64,000 nucleotides of DNA from Caryophanales bacterium (GTDB taxonomy: Bacteria; Bacillota; Bacilli; Bacillales; Amphibacillaceae), in NCBI GenBank assembly GCA_026168805.1, contig JAPFDS010000002.1, forward strand, positions 1 through 64,000, read 5' to 3'. Shown here one piece after another: positions 7,874 to 18,363 of this stretch. The notes under the pieces were generated by a model that was given only the letters and a program-made list of their open reading frames with translations, was not told the origin of the DNA and ran no database searches. How positions within the stretch are numbered: the first letter of the stretch is position 1; each line of letters starts with the position of its first letter. The translations under genes were made by a program, and so were the position numbers.

Positions 7874-8783
7874 CCCGACCCACCTCGTCTGCTTGAGATG
7901 CTTCGTCACTTTCATAATGTCTCATAAATAAATCTTCCAGTGTCGGAGGAGCACTTTCCAAATGAACAATTCCTGACTTGCTCACATACCCCATTACTGA
8001 TTCCAATGCTTCTGTGTCCACTTGGAAGGAACCTTTATTTTCATCCAGGACTACATCATGAACACCTTTCATAGACGCGAGTTCTAGAATCGGTCTTTTT
8101 GTTTCAACAGAAATATGCATTCTCGTTAAGTGACGCAATTCTTCAAGCGTACCCGTTTCAATCATTTTCCCCTCACGAATGATGCCGACCCGATCACATA
8201 ACTTTTCCACTTCAGATAAAATATGACTTGAAAGTAAGACACTTTTTCCAGCATCTTTTAACTTGAGCACTTGCTCTTGAAATGTGCGCTCCATTAAAGG
8301 ATCAAGGCCTGACGTCGGCTCATCAAAAATAAACAATTCCGCGTCCGAAGCAAATGCGGCAACGAGCGCCACTTTTTGCCGGTTTCCTTTCGAATACGTG
8401 CGGCATTTTTTTGTTGGATCCAGATCAAATATTTCCATCAATTCATCTTTCCGCTGCTTGTTTGATGAACCTTGTAACTTGGTAAATAAATCGATTACCT
8501 CTCCACCGGTTAAATTTGGCCATAAATTCACGTCTCCGGGAACGTACGCCATCCGTTTATGAATATGAACGGCATCCTTCCAAGCGTCCATCCCAAACAC
8601 TGTTGCCTCACCAGATGTCACTTGCAAAATTCCCAGAAGAATGCGAATCATCGTTGACTTTCCAGCACCATTTGGGCCAATAAACCCGTACACCTCACCT
8701 TTATTTACTTCTATATTCACTTGATCTAGCGCTGTAAAATTTCCAAACGTTTTTGTTACATGTGTCGCTTGTAAAAGAGGCAT
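7863..8783 (-). CDS. ABC transporter ATP-binding protein
   Basis: This 306-residue nucleotide-binding subunit pairs with the permease it overlaps. Walker A is GPNGAGKST (about 36-44), the signature region is YSKGNRQKVALVAAF and Walker B is LFIFDEPTSGLDP, followed by the H-loop SSHILSEVE. The C-terminal extension is typical of DrrA/CcmA-like exporters. It starts a two-gene operon read from a promoter in the divergent region shared with a TetR gene. Confidence 0.9.
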   Translation of the reverse strand: MPLLQATHVTKTFGNFTALDQVNIEVNKGEVYGFIGPNGAGKSTMIRILLGILQVTSGEATVFGMDAWKDAVHIHKRMAYVPGDVNLWPNLTGGEVIDLFTKLQGSSNKQRKDELMEIFDLDPTKKCRTYSKGNRQKVALVAAFASDAELFIFDEPTSGLDPLMERTFQEQVLKLKDAGKSVLLSSHILSEVEKLCDRVGIIREGKMIETGTLEELRHLTRMHISVETKRPILELASMKGVHDVVLDENKGSFQVDTEALESVMGYVSKSGIVHLESAPPTLEDLFMRHYESDEASQADEVGRDEQ

Positions 8784-8802
8784 GTGAAAATTCTCCTTCC
8801 CT

Positions 8803-8884
8803 AAAATAGTTTTGAACTATTTTTATCCCCTTAGTTCATAATATACAAACCCATAATTCATGTCAATAAGATTTGAACTATTTT
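8803..8884. promoter_or_regulatory. ABC operon promoter with TetR-type operators
   Basis: On the minus strand TTGACA (8866-8861), a 17-bp spacer and TATTAT (8843-8838) make a strong promoter for the ABC operon. Downstream of it, 8803-8823 is an inverted repeat AAAATAGTT-TTG-AACTATTTT with perfect 9-bp arms. The 13-mer TTTGAACTATTTT recurs at 8872-8884 beyond the -35. The spacing suggests two sites for the divergent TetR protein, repressing the exporter and perhaps itself. Confidence 0.65.
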
Positions 8885-8934
8885 CATTGTTTTATTTCAT
8901 AAATTCAATTAAAATAACAATGAGGTGAAGGAAA

Positions 8935-9534
8935 GTGAAAGAGATTGATGGCTTTCAAAGAAGAAAAGAACAAAAGAAAATAAATATCTTAGAAGCAGCT
9001 CTTCATTTATTTAAACAATACGGTACGCAAAAGGTTTCTGTCGCGGAAATTGCGACACAAGCAAACGTATCCCAAGTGACCATTTATAATTACTTTGGCA
9101 GTAAACATGATCTCATCTATGAAGTAATTGTCTATTTTGTCGACACCGTTTGGGAAGAATATGAAGAAATGTTTCATGCGGAGCTTCCTTTTCCAGAAAA
9201 AATCAAACAAATGATTTTTAATAAAAAGACAGAAGCTGCAGATATTAGTGAGCATTTTTATCATGATTTTATGAAAGAATATCCCGCTGGACTAGCATAT
9301 ATTGAGAAATTGTATGAAGAAAAAGCATTGCCAAGATTCCTCGAGTTATTTGATGAAGGAAAAGAACAAGGATATGTAGATGCATCTATCTCCAATGAAG
9401 CCATTTTTATGTATATTCAAATGTTCAGGGAGTTTTTATTGAAAGATGGAATGTATGAGCAAATCATGCCACTCACAGAAGACTTTACGAAATTGTTTTT
9501 TTACGGGATTGTTGGAGATTCCGAGGAAAAATAA
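8935..9534 (+). CDS. TetR/AcrR family transcriptional regulator
   Basis: The 199-residue protein has an N-terminal helix-turn-helix (about residues 15-60, with VSVAEIATQANVSQVTIYNY) followed by an alpha-helical ligand domain. The GTG start at 8935 has GAGGTGAAGG upstream. It is divergent from the ABC exporter operon, whose promoter carries inverted repeats, so it is most likely the local repressor relieved by a transported compound. Confidence 0.9.
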   Translation: MKEIDGFQRRKEQKKINILEAALHLFKQYGTQKVSVAEIATQANVSQVTIYNYFGSKHDLIYEVIVYFVDTVWEEYEEMFHAELPFPEKIKQMIFNKKTEAADISEHFYHDFMKEYPAGLAYIEKLYEEKALPRFLELFDEGKEQGYVDASISNEAIFMYIQMFREFLLKDGMYEQIMPLTEDFTKLFFYGIVGDSEEK

Positions 9535-9540
9535 AATAAT

Positions 9541-9593
9541 ATGCCCACAATTTGTAGAAGGTTTTATGCAACTGGTCTACAGATGGTGGGCAT
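9541..9593. terminator. Hairpin between convergent TetR and DUF2200 genes
   Basis: Outer arms ATGCCCAC and GTGGGCAT and inner arms GTAGA and TCTAC form a long hairpin. On the minus strand a T-rich tract follows, so it may end transcription from the DUF2200 side and perhaps from both. Confidence 0.5.
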
Positions 9594-9617
9594 GAATGGT
9601 TTTGACAATTATGAAAT

Positions 9618-9971
9618 TCACTTGTTACGTAGTATCTTTTCCATCTTTTTCCCCTTTGCTAACTCGTCAATCAATTTATCCAAATAACGAATTTCTTGCA
9701 TCAATGGTTCCTCAATATCTTCTACACGAATGCCACAAATAACGCCAGTAATTAAAGTTCGTGATGGATTTAATTTTGGAGCTTCAGCAAAAAATGTTTC
9801 GAAATCAACTGTATGTTCAATTTGGTTCTGTAATTCCTCTTCAGTATATCCGGTCAACCAACAAATAATTTCATCCACTTCTGATTTCGTACGCCCTTTT
9901 CTTTCCGCCTTTGTCACATAATGTGGATACACACTGGAAAAACTCATCGTAAATATTTTATGTTTCGTCAT
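9618..9971 (-). CDS. DUF2200 family protein
   Basis: This 117-residue soluble protein matches the DUF2200 family: the N-terminus reads [25 protein letters not shown], followed by the conserved segments [12 protein letters not shown] and [22 protein letters not shown]. The biochemical role is unknown. It lies alone, convergent with the TetR gene and downstream of serS on the same strand. Confidence 0.8.
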   Translation of the reverse strand: MTKHKIFTMSFSSVYPHYVTKAERKGRTKSEVDEIICWLTGYTEEELQNQIEHTVDFETFFAEAPKLNPSRTLITGVICGIRVEDIEEPLMQEIRYLDKLIDELAKGKKMEKILRNK

Positions 9972-10075
9972 TCATATCATCCTTTCTTTATCGCATACGT
10001 ATCGTCGTAGGATTCGATACCACTTCATTGGAAAAAAGAGAATATGCTTAACATATCCCCTCTCAGTCGTTTTAT

Positions 10076-11350
10076 TTATTTTATTACCTCTAACCCACCC
10101 ATATACGGGCGAAGCACTTCTGGAATGACGACTGATCCATCTTCTTGTTGATAATTTTCTAAAATAGCTGTTACGGTACGGCCAACTGCGAGACCTGATC
10201 CGTTCAGTGTGTGCATGTATTCTGGTTTATTTGTTTCTTCATTGCGGTAGCGAATGCCTGCACGACGTGATTGGAAATCTTCAAAGTTTGAGCAAGAAGA
10301 AATTTCCCGGTATGTTTCTTGCGTCGGCACCCACACTTCAATATCGTATTTTTTGGCCGCAGTGAATCCTAAATCACCTGTACACATGTTCATAACTCGG
10401 TACGGAAGTTCAAGCAATTGAAGTATTTTTTCTGCGTGACCTGTTAATTCTTCAAGCGCATCATAAGATGTTTCAGGTTTAACAAAGTGCAGAAGTTCCA
10501 CTTTATTAAATTGATGCTGGCGAATAAGTCCACGCGTATCCCGACCAGCTGATCCCGCTTCTGAACGAAAGTTAGCACTGTATGCAACATATTTCTTCGG
10601 TACGTCTGTTGCTGGTAAAATTTCATCGCGGTGATAGTTCGTTACTGGAACTTCAGATGTCGGAATTAAGAAATAATCCCATTCTTCAATGTGAAATGCA
10701 TCTTCGGCAAACTTTGGTAACTGTCCTGTCCCTGTCATACTCGCGCGATTCACGAGATAAGGTGGTAACATTTCTTCATATCCGTGGTTATCTGCATGAT
10801 AATCCATCATAAAGTTAATGAGTGCTCGCTCGAGGCGCGCTCCTAGCCCTTTGTAAAATACGAAGCGGCTCCCTGCAACTTTTGCGGCTCTTTCAAAATC
10901 TAAAATTCCTAAGTTTGTTCCGATGTCCCAATGAGGCTGTGGTTCAAAATCGAATGTCGTTTTTTCTCCCCATGTCCGGTGAACAACGTTATCGTCTTCA
11001 TCTTCACCAATAGGTGCACTTTCGTGTGGTATATTTGGGATTGATAACATAATGTGTTGCAATTTTTCCTCTGTTTCATGAAGTTCATGATCAAGATTTT
11101 TAATATTTTCGCTGACAACGCGCATTTGTTTAATTGCTTCATCAGCATCTTTTCCTTCTCGTTTTGCGACAGATATTTGCTTAGAAGCATCATTTCTTTG
11201 CGCCTTTAATTGTTCAGTTTCCGCAATCAGTTTACGTCTTTTTTCATCATACTCACCAAATTGATCAAGAGCAGATAAATCTTCTCCTCGGTGTGCTAAT
11301 CTTTCTTTCACATGGTCAAAATTATTTCGTACATAACGAATATCAAGCAT
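10076..11350 (-). CDS. serS: Seryl-tRNA synthetase
   Basis: This 424-residue class II synthetase charges tRNA-Ser with serine in the cytoplasm. The N-terminal two-helix coiled coil (about 30-110) binds the long variable arm of tRNA-Ser. The class II core has motif 2 [21 protein letters not shown] and motif 3 [19 protein letters not shown]. Length is standard. A serine-type T-box leader lies directly upstream, so expression should rise when tRNA-Ser is uncharged. Confidence 0.97.
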   Translation of the reverse strand: MLDIRYVRNNFDHVKERLAHRGEDLSALDQFGEYDEKRRKLIAETEQLKAQRNDASKQISVAKREGKDADEAIKQMRVVSENIKNLDHELHETEEKLQHIMLSIPNIPHESAPIGEDEDDNVVHRTWGEKTTFDFEPQPHWDIGTNLGILDFERAAKVAGSRFVFYKGLGARLERALINFMMDYHADNHGYEEMLPPYLVNRASMTGTGQLPKFAEDAFHIEEWDYFLIPTSEVPVTNYHRDEILPATDVPKKYVAYSANFRSEAGSAGRDTRGLIRQHQFNKVELLHFVKPETSYDALEELTGHAEKILQLLELPYRVMNMCTGDLGFTAAKKYDIEVWVPTQETYREISSCSNFEDFQSRRAGIRYRNEETNKPEYMHTLNGSGLAVGRTVTAILENYQQEDGSVVIPEVLRPYMGGLEVIK

Positions 11351-11383
11351 GATTGACTCCTCCTTTGATTATTAAAAAACATT

Positions 11384-11640
11384 AAAAAACTCCCGTCCCT
11401 ACTAAAAAGGGACGAGAGGTTAATTTCCCGCGTTGCCACCCAAGTTGAAAAGTGATTGATCACTTTTCCGGCTTTTCGTTTGTAACGGAACGATTCCCCG
11501 CGTTTATTTATGAGCGATTGCTCTTTTCATAAACGAGTTCAAGGATGGATTCATTATACAGTGCCACCCGCTTCCACCAACCGCGAGCTCTCTAGGAGAC
11601 ACAGATACAATTACTATTTCCTATCAAAACTTCTGTCATT
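11384..11640 (-). promoter_or_regulatory. T-box riboswitch leader of serS (serine-specific)
   Basis: On the minus strand the specifier region reads GAATCCATCC, placing UCC (Ser) at 11549-11547. The T-box sequence GGGTGGCAACGCGG is at 11441-11428. The terminator has arms CTCtCGTCCC and GGGACGgGAG and then TTTTTT (11418-11384). A promoter with -10 TATGAT (11652-11647) and a weaker -35 TTGCAT lies just upstream. The leader runs straight into serS. Confidence 0.92.
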
Positions 11641-11740
11641 TTCAATATCATAGCTAATTTTTTAACAAGATGCAAGGATTAACAAATTTTAATGAGATGC
11701 ATGACTCACTTGTGATCAATTTTAAACTAGAATGGAGGTA

Positions 11741-12180
11741 CTTTTAAACGCATTTCTCGTTTGCGTCTAATTTCTAGCCGGAGTGGAGCTATTTTTAAAC
11801 GCATTCCTCATTTGCGTCTAATTTATAGTCGAAGAGAAGCCATTTTTAAACGCATCCACCATTTGCGTTTAATTTCTAGCCAGAGTGATGACATTTTTAA
11901 ACGCATCCACCATTTGCGTTTAATTTCTAGCCAGAGTGAAGTTATTTTTAAACGCATCCACCATTTGCGTTTAATTTCTAGCCAGAGTGATGACATTTTT
12001 AAACGCATCCGACATTTGCGTCTAATTTTTAGCCGAAGTGAAGCCATTTTTAAACGCATTCCTCATTTGCGTCTAATTTCTAGTCGGAGTGAAGCCATTT
12101 TTAAACGCATTCACCATTTGCGTCTAAATTTAAGCGAAATAGAAGCATTTTTTAAACGCATCCGCCACTTACGTCAGCAC
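11741..12180. repeat. Tandem array of a 51-bp unit (8 full copies plus ends)
   Basis: TTGCGT(C/T)TAATTT recurs every 51 bp at 11761, 11812, 11863, 11914, 11965, 12016, 12067 and 12118, with partial units at both edges. Each unit contains AAACGCAT...TTGCGTTT, an inverted repeat with 7-bp arms. Because 51 is a multiple of three, both strands show long open frames, for example a 17-residue repeat on the plus strand; these have no RBS and look spurious. The array lies between the pdxS terminator and the serS promoter, where pdxT is usually found. Confidence 0.9.
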
Positions 12181-12182
12181 AC

Positions 12183-12223
12183 AAAAAACGAGCTGGATTT
12201 GATTCTTACTCCAAATCCGCTCG
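12183..12223 (-). terminator. Terminator of pdxS
   Basis: Minus-strand arms CGAGCGGATTTG and CAAATCCAGCTCG enclose a short loop and are followed by TTTTTTG. The hairpin comes 17 bases after the pdxS stop, so pdxS ends its operon here. Confidence 0.85.
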
Positions 12224-12239
12224 CCTTATTTCAATCTAA

Positions 12240-13109
12240 TTATTCACTACGGTCAGCCATGAGGTCTGAGCCTGAGAGTGTGCCCATTTCAATTCCTGGC
12301 ATTGCGTCGCCTAGTTCTTTAGAAAGTTCACCGATCAACTTGTAGTCTTGGTAATTTTTCGTAGCTTGTACGATGGCACGAGCAAATTTTTCAGGGTTTT
12401 CTGATTTGAAAATTCCTGAACCAACAAATACACCGTCAGCTCCAAGCTCCATCATAAGTGCTGCATCTGAAGGTGTTGCAACTCCACCTGCTGCAAAGTT
12501 TACAACTGGCAAACGACCTTTTTCACGAATGTCCATCAATACATCAAATGGTGCCGCATGATCTCGAGCGAATACCATCACTTCGTCTTCAGACATTGCT
12601 TTTAGTTGGGCAATTTCACCTTGCACTTGGCGTAAGTGACGAACCGCTTCAACGATATTTCCTGTTCCTGGTTCACCTTTCGTCCGAAGCATACGCGCAC
12701 CTTCCCCAATCCGGCGAGCCGCTTCTCCGATGTTTCGGCATCCGCAAACAAATGGAACCGAGAAATCAGATTTTTTAATGTGAAATACATCATCTGCTGG
12801 TGTTAACACTTCACTTTCATCAATAAAGTCTACACCCATCGATTCTAAAACACGTGCTTCCACAATATGTCCAATTCGGCCTTTTGCCATGACTGGAATT
12901 GATTTTACAGCATTCATTACTTCTTCGGTAATTGTTGGATTTGCCATACGAGCAACTCCACCTGCTGCACGAATATCTGAAGGAACACGTTCTAACGCCA
13001 TAACAGCAATAGCTCCTGCTTCTTCAGCAATTTTTGCTTGTTCCGCATTAATAACATCCATAATTACTCCACCGTGAGCTAATTCAATATCTTTTTTATT
13101 GTTTGTCAT
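12240..13109 (-). CDS. pdxS: Pyridoxal 5'-phosphate synthase subunit PdxS
   Basis: This 289-residue beta/alpha-barrel subunit makes PLP from ribose 5-phosphate, glyceraldehyde 3-phosphate and ammonia. Recognisable features are the N-terminal [20 protein letters not shown], the region [20 protein letters not shown], the phosphate-binding [30 protein letters not shown] and a C-terminal tail. It normally works with the glutaminase PdxT encoded next to it, but here a terminator and a repeat array follow instead. Upstream is dacA, 18 bp away. Confidence 0.97.
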   Translation of the reverse strand: MTNNKKDIELAHGGVIMDVINAEQAKIAEEAGAIAVMALERVPSDIRAAGGVARMANPTITEEVMNAVKSIPVMAKGRIGHIVEARVLESMGVDFIDESEVLTPADDVFHIKKSDFSVPFVCGCRNIGEAARRIGEGARMLRTKGEPGTGNIVEAVRHLRQVQGEIAQLKAMSEDEVMVFARDHAAPFDVLMDIREKGRLPVVNFAAGGVATPSDAALMMELGADGVFVGSGIFKSENPEKFARAIVQATKNYQDYKLIGELSKELGDAMPGIEMGTLSGSDLMADRSE

Positions 13110-13127
13110 GATTGTATCCCCCTAGTT

Positions 13128-14471
13128 TTAGTTAAACCAACCTTTTATAGTATCAATGATTGAAGTAAACAACTGAGAAAAGAAATCTCCAATCGCTCCT
13201 AAAATAATCATAAACCAATTGCTTTTATCAACGTCTTCATCTGCGACTACGTCTACAATTTCAGATGATTTATTTTCATCGATATACCCATAATCATCTT
13301 CTCCTGTAAAAATGAGTTCAGCTGTTCCAATTACATCGCCTTTTTTAACAGGCGCCACAAGTGCTCCGTCCTCATTTACCTTTTCCTGATCAATATGATA
13401 CTCTACCTCGTACTGATCTTCTGTATCTTTTTTAATTGGAATCTGGAACTCTTTCGCTGTTGAAATCGATACTTGTTTTTCTTTTCCTTTAGCAACTGGA
13501 AGTTCTTTCTCATCTTCTAATTGATAGCCTGCTGGGAAAAGTTCTGTTACTTCAAAGTTTTCGTATCCGTAATCAAGTAATTTAGCCGTTTCAACAAAAC
13601 GTTCTTCTTCACTATCCGTCTTCATTACAACTGTTATTAAACGTTTGCCCTCAACTTCAGCTGTTCCAGCAAAGCAATAACCAGCCATTTCCGTAAAACC
13701 TGTCTTTAAACCATCTACACCTTCATAATAAAGGGGCTCTAAATATTCTGCCTCATGTTCAAGCATCCAGTTCCAATTACGAATGGTTAAATCGGCAAAA
13801 TCTGTTTCAGGAATACTTGTTATCTCAAGCGCCTCAGGATACTCATTAACAAAGTGAGCTGAAAGAATGGCTAGCGAACGAGCAGACAAGTAGTTCACCC
13901 CATCTGGTTCTGTTCCTTCTGGATAGTGTTCACCTAGCATATCGTTGTCTAAACCAGTCGAGTTGACAAATGTATAATCTGGCAAGTTAAGTTCTTCCGC
14001 TTTATCATTCATCATTTCGACAAATTTACCTTCCGATCCTGCTACGAGACGGGCAAGTGCCATCGTAGTAGCATTATCAGAGTTGATTGCCATTGCTTCA
14101 TACAATTTTTTAACGGAGTATTTCTCGCCTAACTTCAATCCAACCCCTGAAAAACTTGGATTTGCCGATATATCATACAACACTTCATCTATTTCTACTT
14201 CATCTTCCCACTGAATGTCACCTGCATCAATGGCTTCCCACACGAGTAGTTCAGTCATAATTTTTATCATACTTGCCGGTGGAAGTGCAATATCAGCATT
14301 ATGTGCATACAATACTTTTCCTGTTTCTGCATCCACTAAAATTGCTGACTCTGTATTTAAATCAAGATTTTCTTTCGCTTGTACATGACTTCCCGTTTGC
14401 ATAAGGAACACTAGCATACAACTACATATAACAAGCATTCCATAGACCTTAGATTTCATCAAAGCATTCAC
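13128..14471 (-). CDS. dacA: D-alanyl-D-alanine carboxypeptidase (PBP5 type)
   Basis: This secreted, membrane-associated carboxypeptidase removes the terminal D-Ala from peptidoglycan stem peptides. It has a signal peptide (about residues 8-32) and the three serine-penicillin-recognising motifs SMIK, SDN and KTG (in GLKTGFTEMAG). A beta-rich C-terminal domain is followed by an amphipathic anchor at the extreme end (FSQLFTSIIDTIKGWF). The 447-residue length fits. It follows guaB, as in Bacillus, with a terminator between. Confidence 0.95.
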   Translation of the reverse strand: MNALMKSKVYGMLVICSCMLVFLMQTGSHVQAKENLDLNTESAILVDAETGKVLYAHNADIALPPASMIKIMTELLVWEAIDAGDIQWEDEVEIDEVLYDISANPSFSGVGLKLGEKYSVKKLYEAMAINSDNATTMALARLVAGSEGKFVEMMNDKAEELNLPDYTFVNSTGLDNDMLGEHYPEGTEPDGVNYLSARSLAILSAHFVNEYPEALEITSIPETDFADLTIRNWNWMLEHEAEYLEPLYYEGVDGLKTGFTEMAGYCFAGTAEVEGKRLITVVMKTDSEEERFVETAKLLDYGYENFEVTELFPAGYQLEDEKELPVAKGKEKQVSISTAKEFQIPIKKDTEDQYEVEYHIDQEKVNEDGALVAPVKKGDVIGTAELIFTGEDDYGYIDENKSSEIVDVVADEDVDKSNWFMIILGAIGDFFSQLFTSIIDTIKGWFN

Positions 14472-14515
14472 TTTCCTCTACCTCCACTACAAGTGTTTAC
14501 GTATATTTCACCCAC

Positions 14516-14576
14516 AAAAAAGCAATCGAAAAACGATCTAAAATTAAACACTATTTAAAAAGCTTCGATTGCTTAT
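14516..14576 (-). terminator. Terminator of guaB
   Basis: Minus-strand arms AAGCAATCGAA and TTCGATTGCTT are followed by TTTTG. The hairpin lies just downstream of guaB. Confidence 0.8.
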
Positions 14577-14592
14577 TTGTGGTTCACTTTTA

Positions 14593-16107
<1,515 letters not shown>

Positions 16108-16247
16108 TTATATAAAACGTGTCTATACTATTTAAAAACATGTTATTTTCTATTTAGAATACGTCAAAAACATGCTTTTTTCAACTTTATTGTAACAGTC
16201 TACAGAAAGAAAGTGAATTCAAAATATTAACATAGTAGGGGAGTTAC

Positions 16248-17201
16248 ATGGCAAATTTCCATAATTACCCAATATTCACTTATTTACACTCAGAAGAAAA
16301 TGCTCGTACGTTGCTAAGAAAGCTATACAAACAGCAATTACTTGTCAATAATGAAAAAGAAAGTTACCAAAAAGCACCTTCTCTTATGTACGCTTTTTCA
16401 AGTGGTATCGATTTTTTTAAGCAGGCAAAACAGGCGCCGATTCTTACGCAACCTATGTTGCTCTTTTATGCGTGTTCTCATTTCATAAAAGGATTACTCA
16501 TTTGCATGAATCATACGTATCCAAGCTCGACAAAACAATTAGCGCATGGGATCTCTTCACGTAAAAAAAAGAAAAAACAATATGCTTTTTTACACGATGA
16601 AATACGTGTGCAACGACATGGACTACTACCTGTAGCTGCTTCATCATTGTTCCAAACCAATATCGCAGCTCATAAAACGTATTCCATGCAACATTTACTC
16701 GCACTGATTCCTGAAATGCAATCTATTTTTTCCTGGCATGGAAAAAGGTATTTAGAACATGTAGGATTCATGCATCATTCCATGTTTACCTTTTCTGAGA
16801 ACTTATTGAACAATTATCATCTGCCAATTCAAGGAATGATTCAAAAAATTCAACCATATATTTCTCCTGTAACAAAAGTAGAAAGTAAAAAAGAGGAGCA
16901 TATTGTTTATGTACAAAATCCCCTCAGAAAACCATCGAGTCCATTTTTCACAGATTATGAAACAAATAAATTGTATCTCCCAAATAGACGTTCCTTGTTT
17001 ACGATGATTGATGAATTACTCATTCACTATATGATTTTATACAATTTAAGCATGATTACCCGATATGAATTTGAATGGTGGGGCGAATTAATTGCTACAA
17101 AATCAACGAGCGATTACCCCATCATCCAACATTTTTTATATGTTACCTCGGAAAAATTACCTGCAATCATTCATGCGTATATAGAAAATATTATACGATG
17201 A
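16248..17201 (+). CDS. yaaC: YaaC-like protein
   Basis: This 317-residue protein matches the YaaC family found next to guaB in Bacillus. Typical segments are SLMYAFSSGIDFFKQAKQAP, the following YACSHFIKGLL and the C-terminal PNRRSLFTMIDELLIHYMILYNLSMITRYE. Function is unknown. It is divergent from guaB and its last 11 bases overlap the convergent HD-GYP-like gene. Confidence 0.85.
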   Translation: MANFHNYPIFTYLHSEENARTLLRKLYKQQLLVNNEKESYQKAPSLMYAFSSGIDFFKQAKQAPILTQPMLLFYACSHFIKGLLICMNHTYPSSTKQLAHGISSRKKKKKQYAFLHDEIRVQRHGLLPVAASSLFQTNIAAHKTYSMQHLLALIPEMQSIFSWHGKRYLEHVGFMHHSMFTFSENLLNNYHLPIQGMIQKIQPYISPVTKVESKKEEHIVYVQNPLRKPSSPFFTDYETNKLYLPNRRSLFTMIDELLIHYMILYNLSMITRYEFEWWGELIATKSTSDYPIIQHFLYVTSEKLPAIIHAYIENIIR

Positions 17202-18267
17202 CTTCGACCATAAAAATCGTCCGATCGTCTTGCAGAGAACATAACCCACTTGTGTCATGTAATTGAATCGTTGGGCGCAACGGTTCTGATGGGTCAATAA
17301 ATACAACTTTTCCAGAAGAACCATTTGATAAAGTAACATGATTCCCTAAAGAGATAGGAGCAAATTCTTCAACGAAAGCTTCGATGACTGATCCTTTTAA
17401 TGAAACATCTCTCGCTTCCCATAGCCCCTCACACGCCTGATAAATCGTTCGTTTTTGGCGATAAGGACGCTCAGATACCATCGCATGGTACATGTCACAT
17501 ACAGAAATGATGTGGGTGTATGGATGGATTCTTTTTCCTTGGACACCTAGGGGATAGCCTGTCCCATTTAAACGTTCATGGTGTTGAAGTACAGCTACTT
17601 TTGCCCCTTGATTCAAGGTTTGAATGGGTTCTACAAATCGATATGAATAAAGCGGATGTTCATGCACAAGTTGTAATTCTTGTACGCTTAATTCCTGCGT
17701 AGATGTACGAATACCTCCATCAATTTGCGTCATCCCACTATCACTAAATAAGGCCCCTAACCCAATTTGAATACTTTCTCCATGATTGTAACCAATTTTT
17801 CTTGCTAGATACGTAGCAAGCATACTGACTGCAACGCTATGATGATAAATATATTCGTCTTTTGTTGCATGCTCATGAATGGAATATAAAAATGCTTGCT
17901 CTTCTTCCACACGATCAAGCAAGGGTACTATTTGGTGTCGGATACTGGGCATATCAATCGGAAAATGCTGTTCCCATTTTTTAAAGTGACTCATCATAAA
18001 AGAAACCGTATCTTGATACAGCGTACGTATGTCACGTGTAGGTTGATCTTTCTTTACCTCTTTATCCAGTTGTTGAGAAGGTTGAACCGTTTCTCCATCG
18101 ATTGTTTGAGGAGAGACATCTACATATTCAACTAAAAAGGATTGAATAAAATGAATGTGTTTATCCGTTAAAATTGTTTGCTTGGGAACGATTGGCTTGC
18201 CTGTTTTTCCTAGGATGTCTTTTTTTAAGATATATCCTTCTTCAAGTTCCCTTGAATGCATGCGCAT
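17191..18267 (-). CDS. HD-GYP domain protein with a degenerate HD motif
   Basis: The start at 18267 (MRMHSREL) follows GAGGTGG and is preferred over 18312. The C-terminal two thirds match HD-GYP cyclic-di-GMP phosphodiesterases: an N-terminal HHSVAVSMLA helix, HEHPLYSYR, QHHERLNGTGYP and VCDMYHAM. The central HD signature, normally LLHDIGK, reads LFSDSGM, so the metal-binding His and the Lys are replaced. It may be catalytically weak or act as a binding protein. It lies between gyrA and yaaC. Confidence 0.8.
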   Translation of the reverse strand: MRMHSRELEEGYILKKDILGKTGKPIVPKQTILTDKHIHFIQSFLVEYVDVSPQTIDGETVQPSQQLDKEVKKDQPTRDIRTLYQDTVSFMMSHFKKWEQHFPIDMPSIRHQIVPLLDRVEEEQAFLYSIHEHATKDEYIYHHSVAVSMLATYLARKIGYNHGESIQIGLGALFSDSGMTQIDGGIRTSTQELSVQELQLVHEHPLYSYRFVEPIQTLNQGAKVAVLQHHERLNGTGYPLGVQGKRIHPYTHIISVCDMYHAMVSERPYRQKRTIYQACEGLWEARDVSLKGSVIEAFVEEFAPISLGNHVTLSNGSSGKVVFIDPSEPLRPTIQLHDTSGLCSLQDDRTIFMVEVIV

Positions 18268-18291
18268 GAAAACCACCTCAAGTAAGAGTAG

Positions 18292-18345
18292 TAAAAAGGA
18301 AACTCTTCTCACATACGTATTTTATGAAAGTAGAGTTTCCTTTTA
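18292..18345 (-). terminator. Terminator of the gyrBA transcript
   Basis: Minus-strand arms AAAAGGAAACTCT and AGAGTTTCCTTTTT form a long hairpin ending in T residues. It begins about 20 bp after the gyrA stop. Confidence 0.8.
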
Positions 18346-18363
18346 TGAACACATTAAAATCGA

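Noticed and set aside
10285..10310. Noc-binding-like AATTTCCCGG in serS
   Set aside because: Only one half of the palindrome is present; the other half does not match, so it was not called.
11761..12345. 194-codon frame with a 17-residue repeat, and a minus-strand frame at 11823-12059
   Set aside because: The 51-bp unit keeps frames open on both strands. The plus frame runs into pdxS antisense, has no RBS and matches no repeat-protein family I know.
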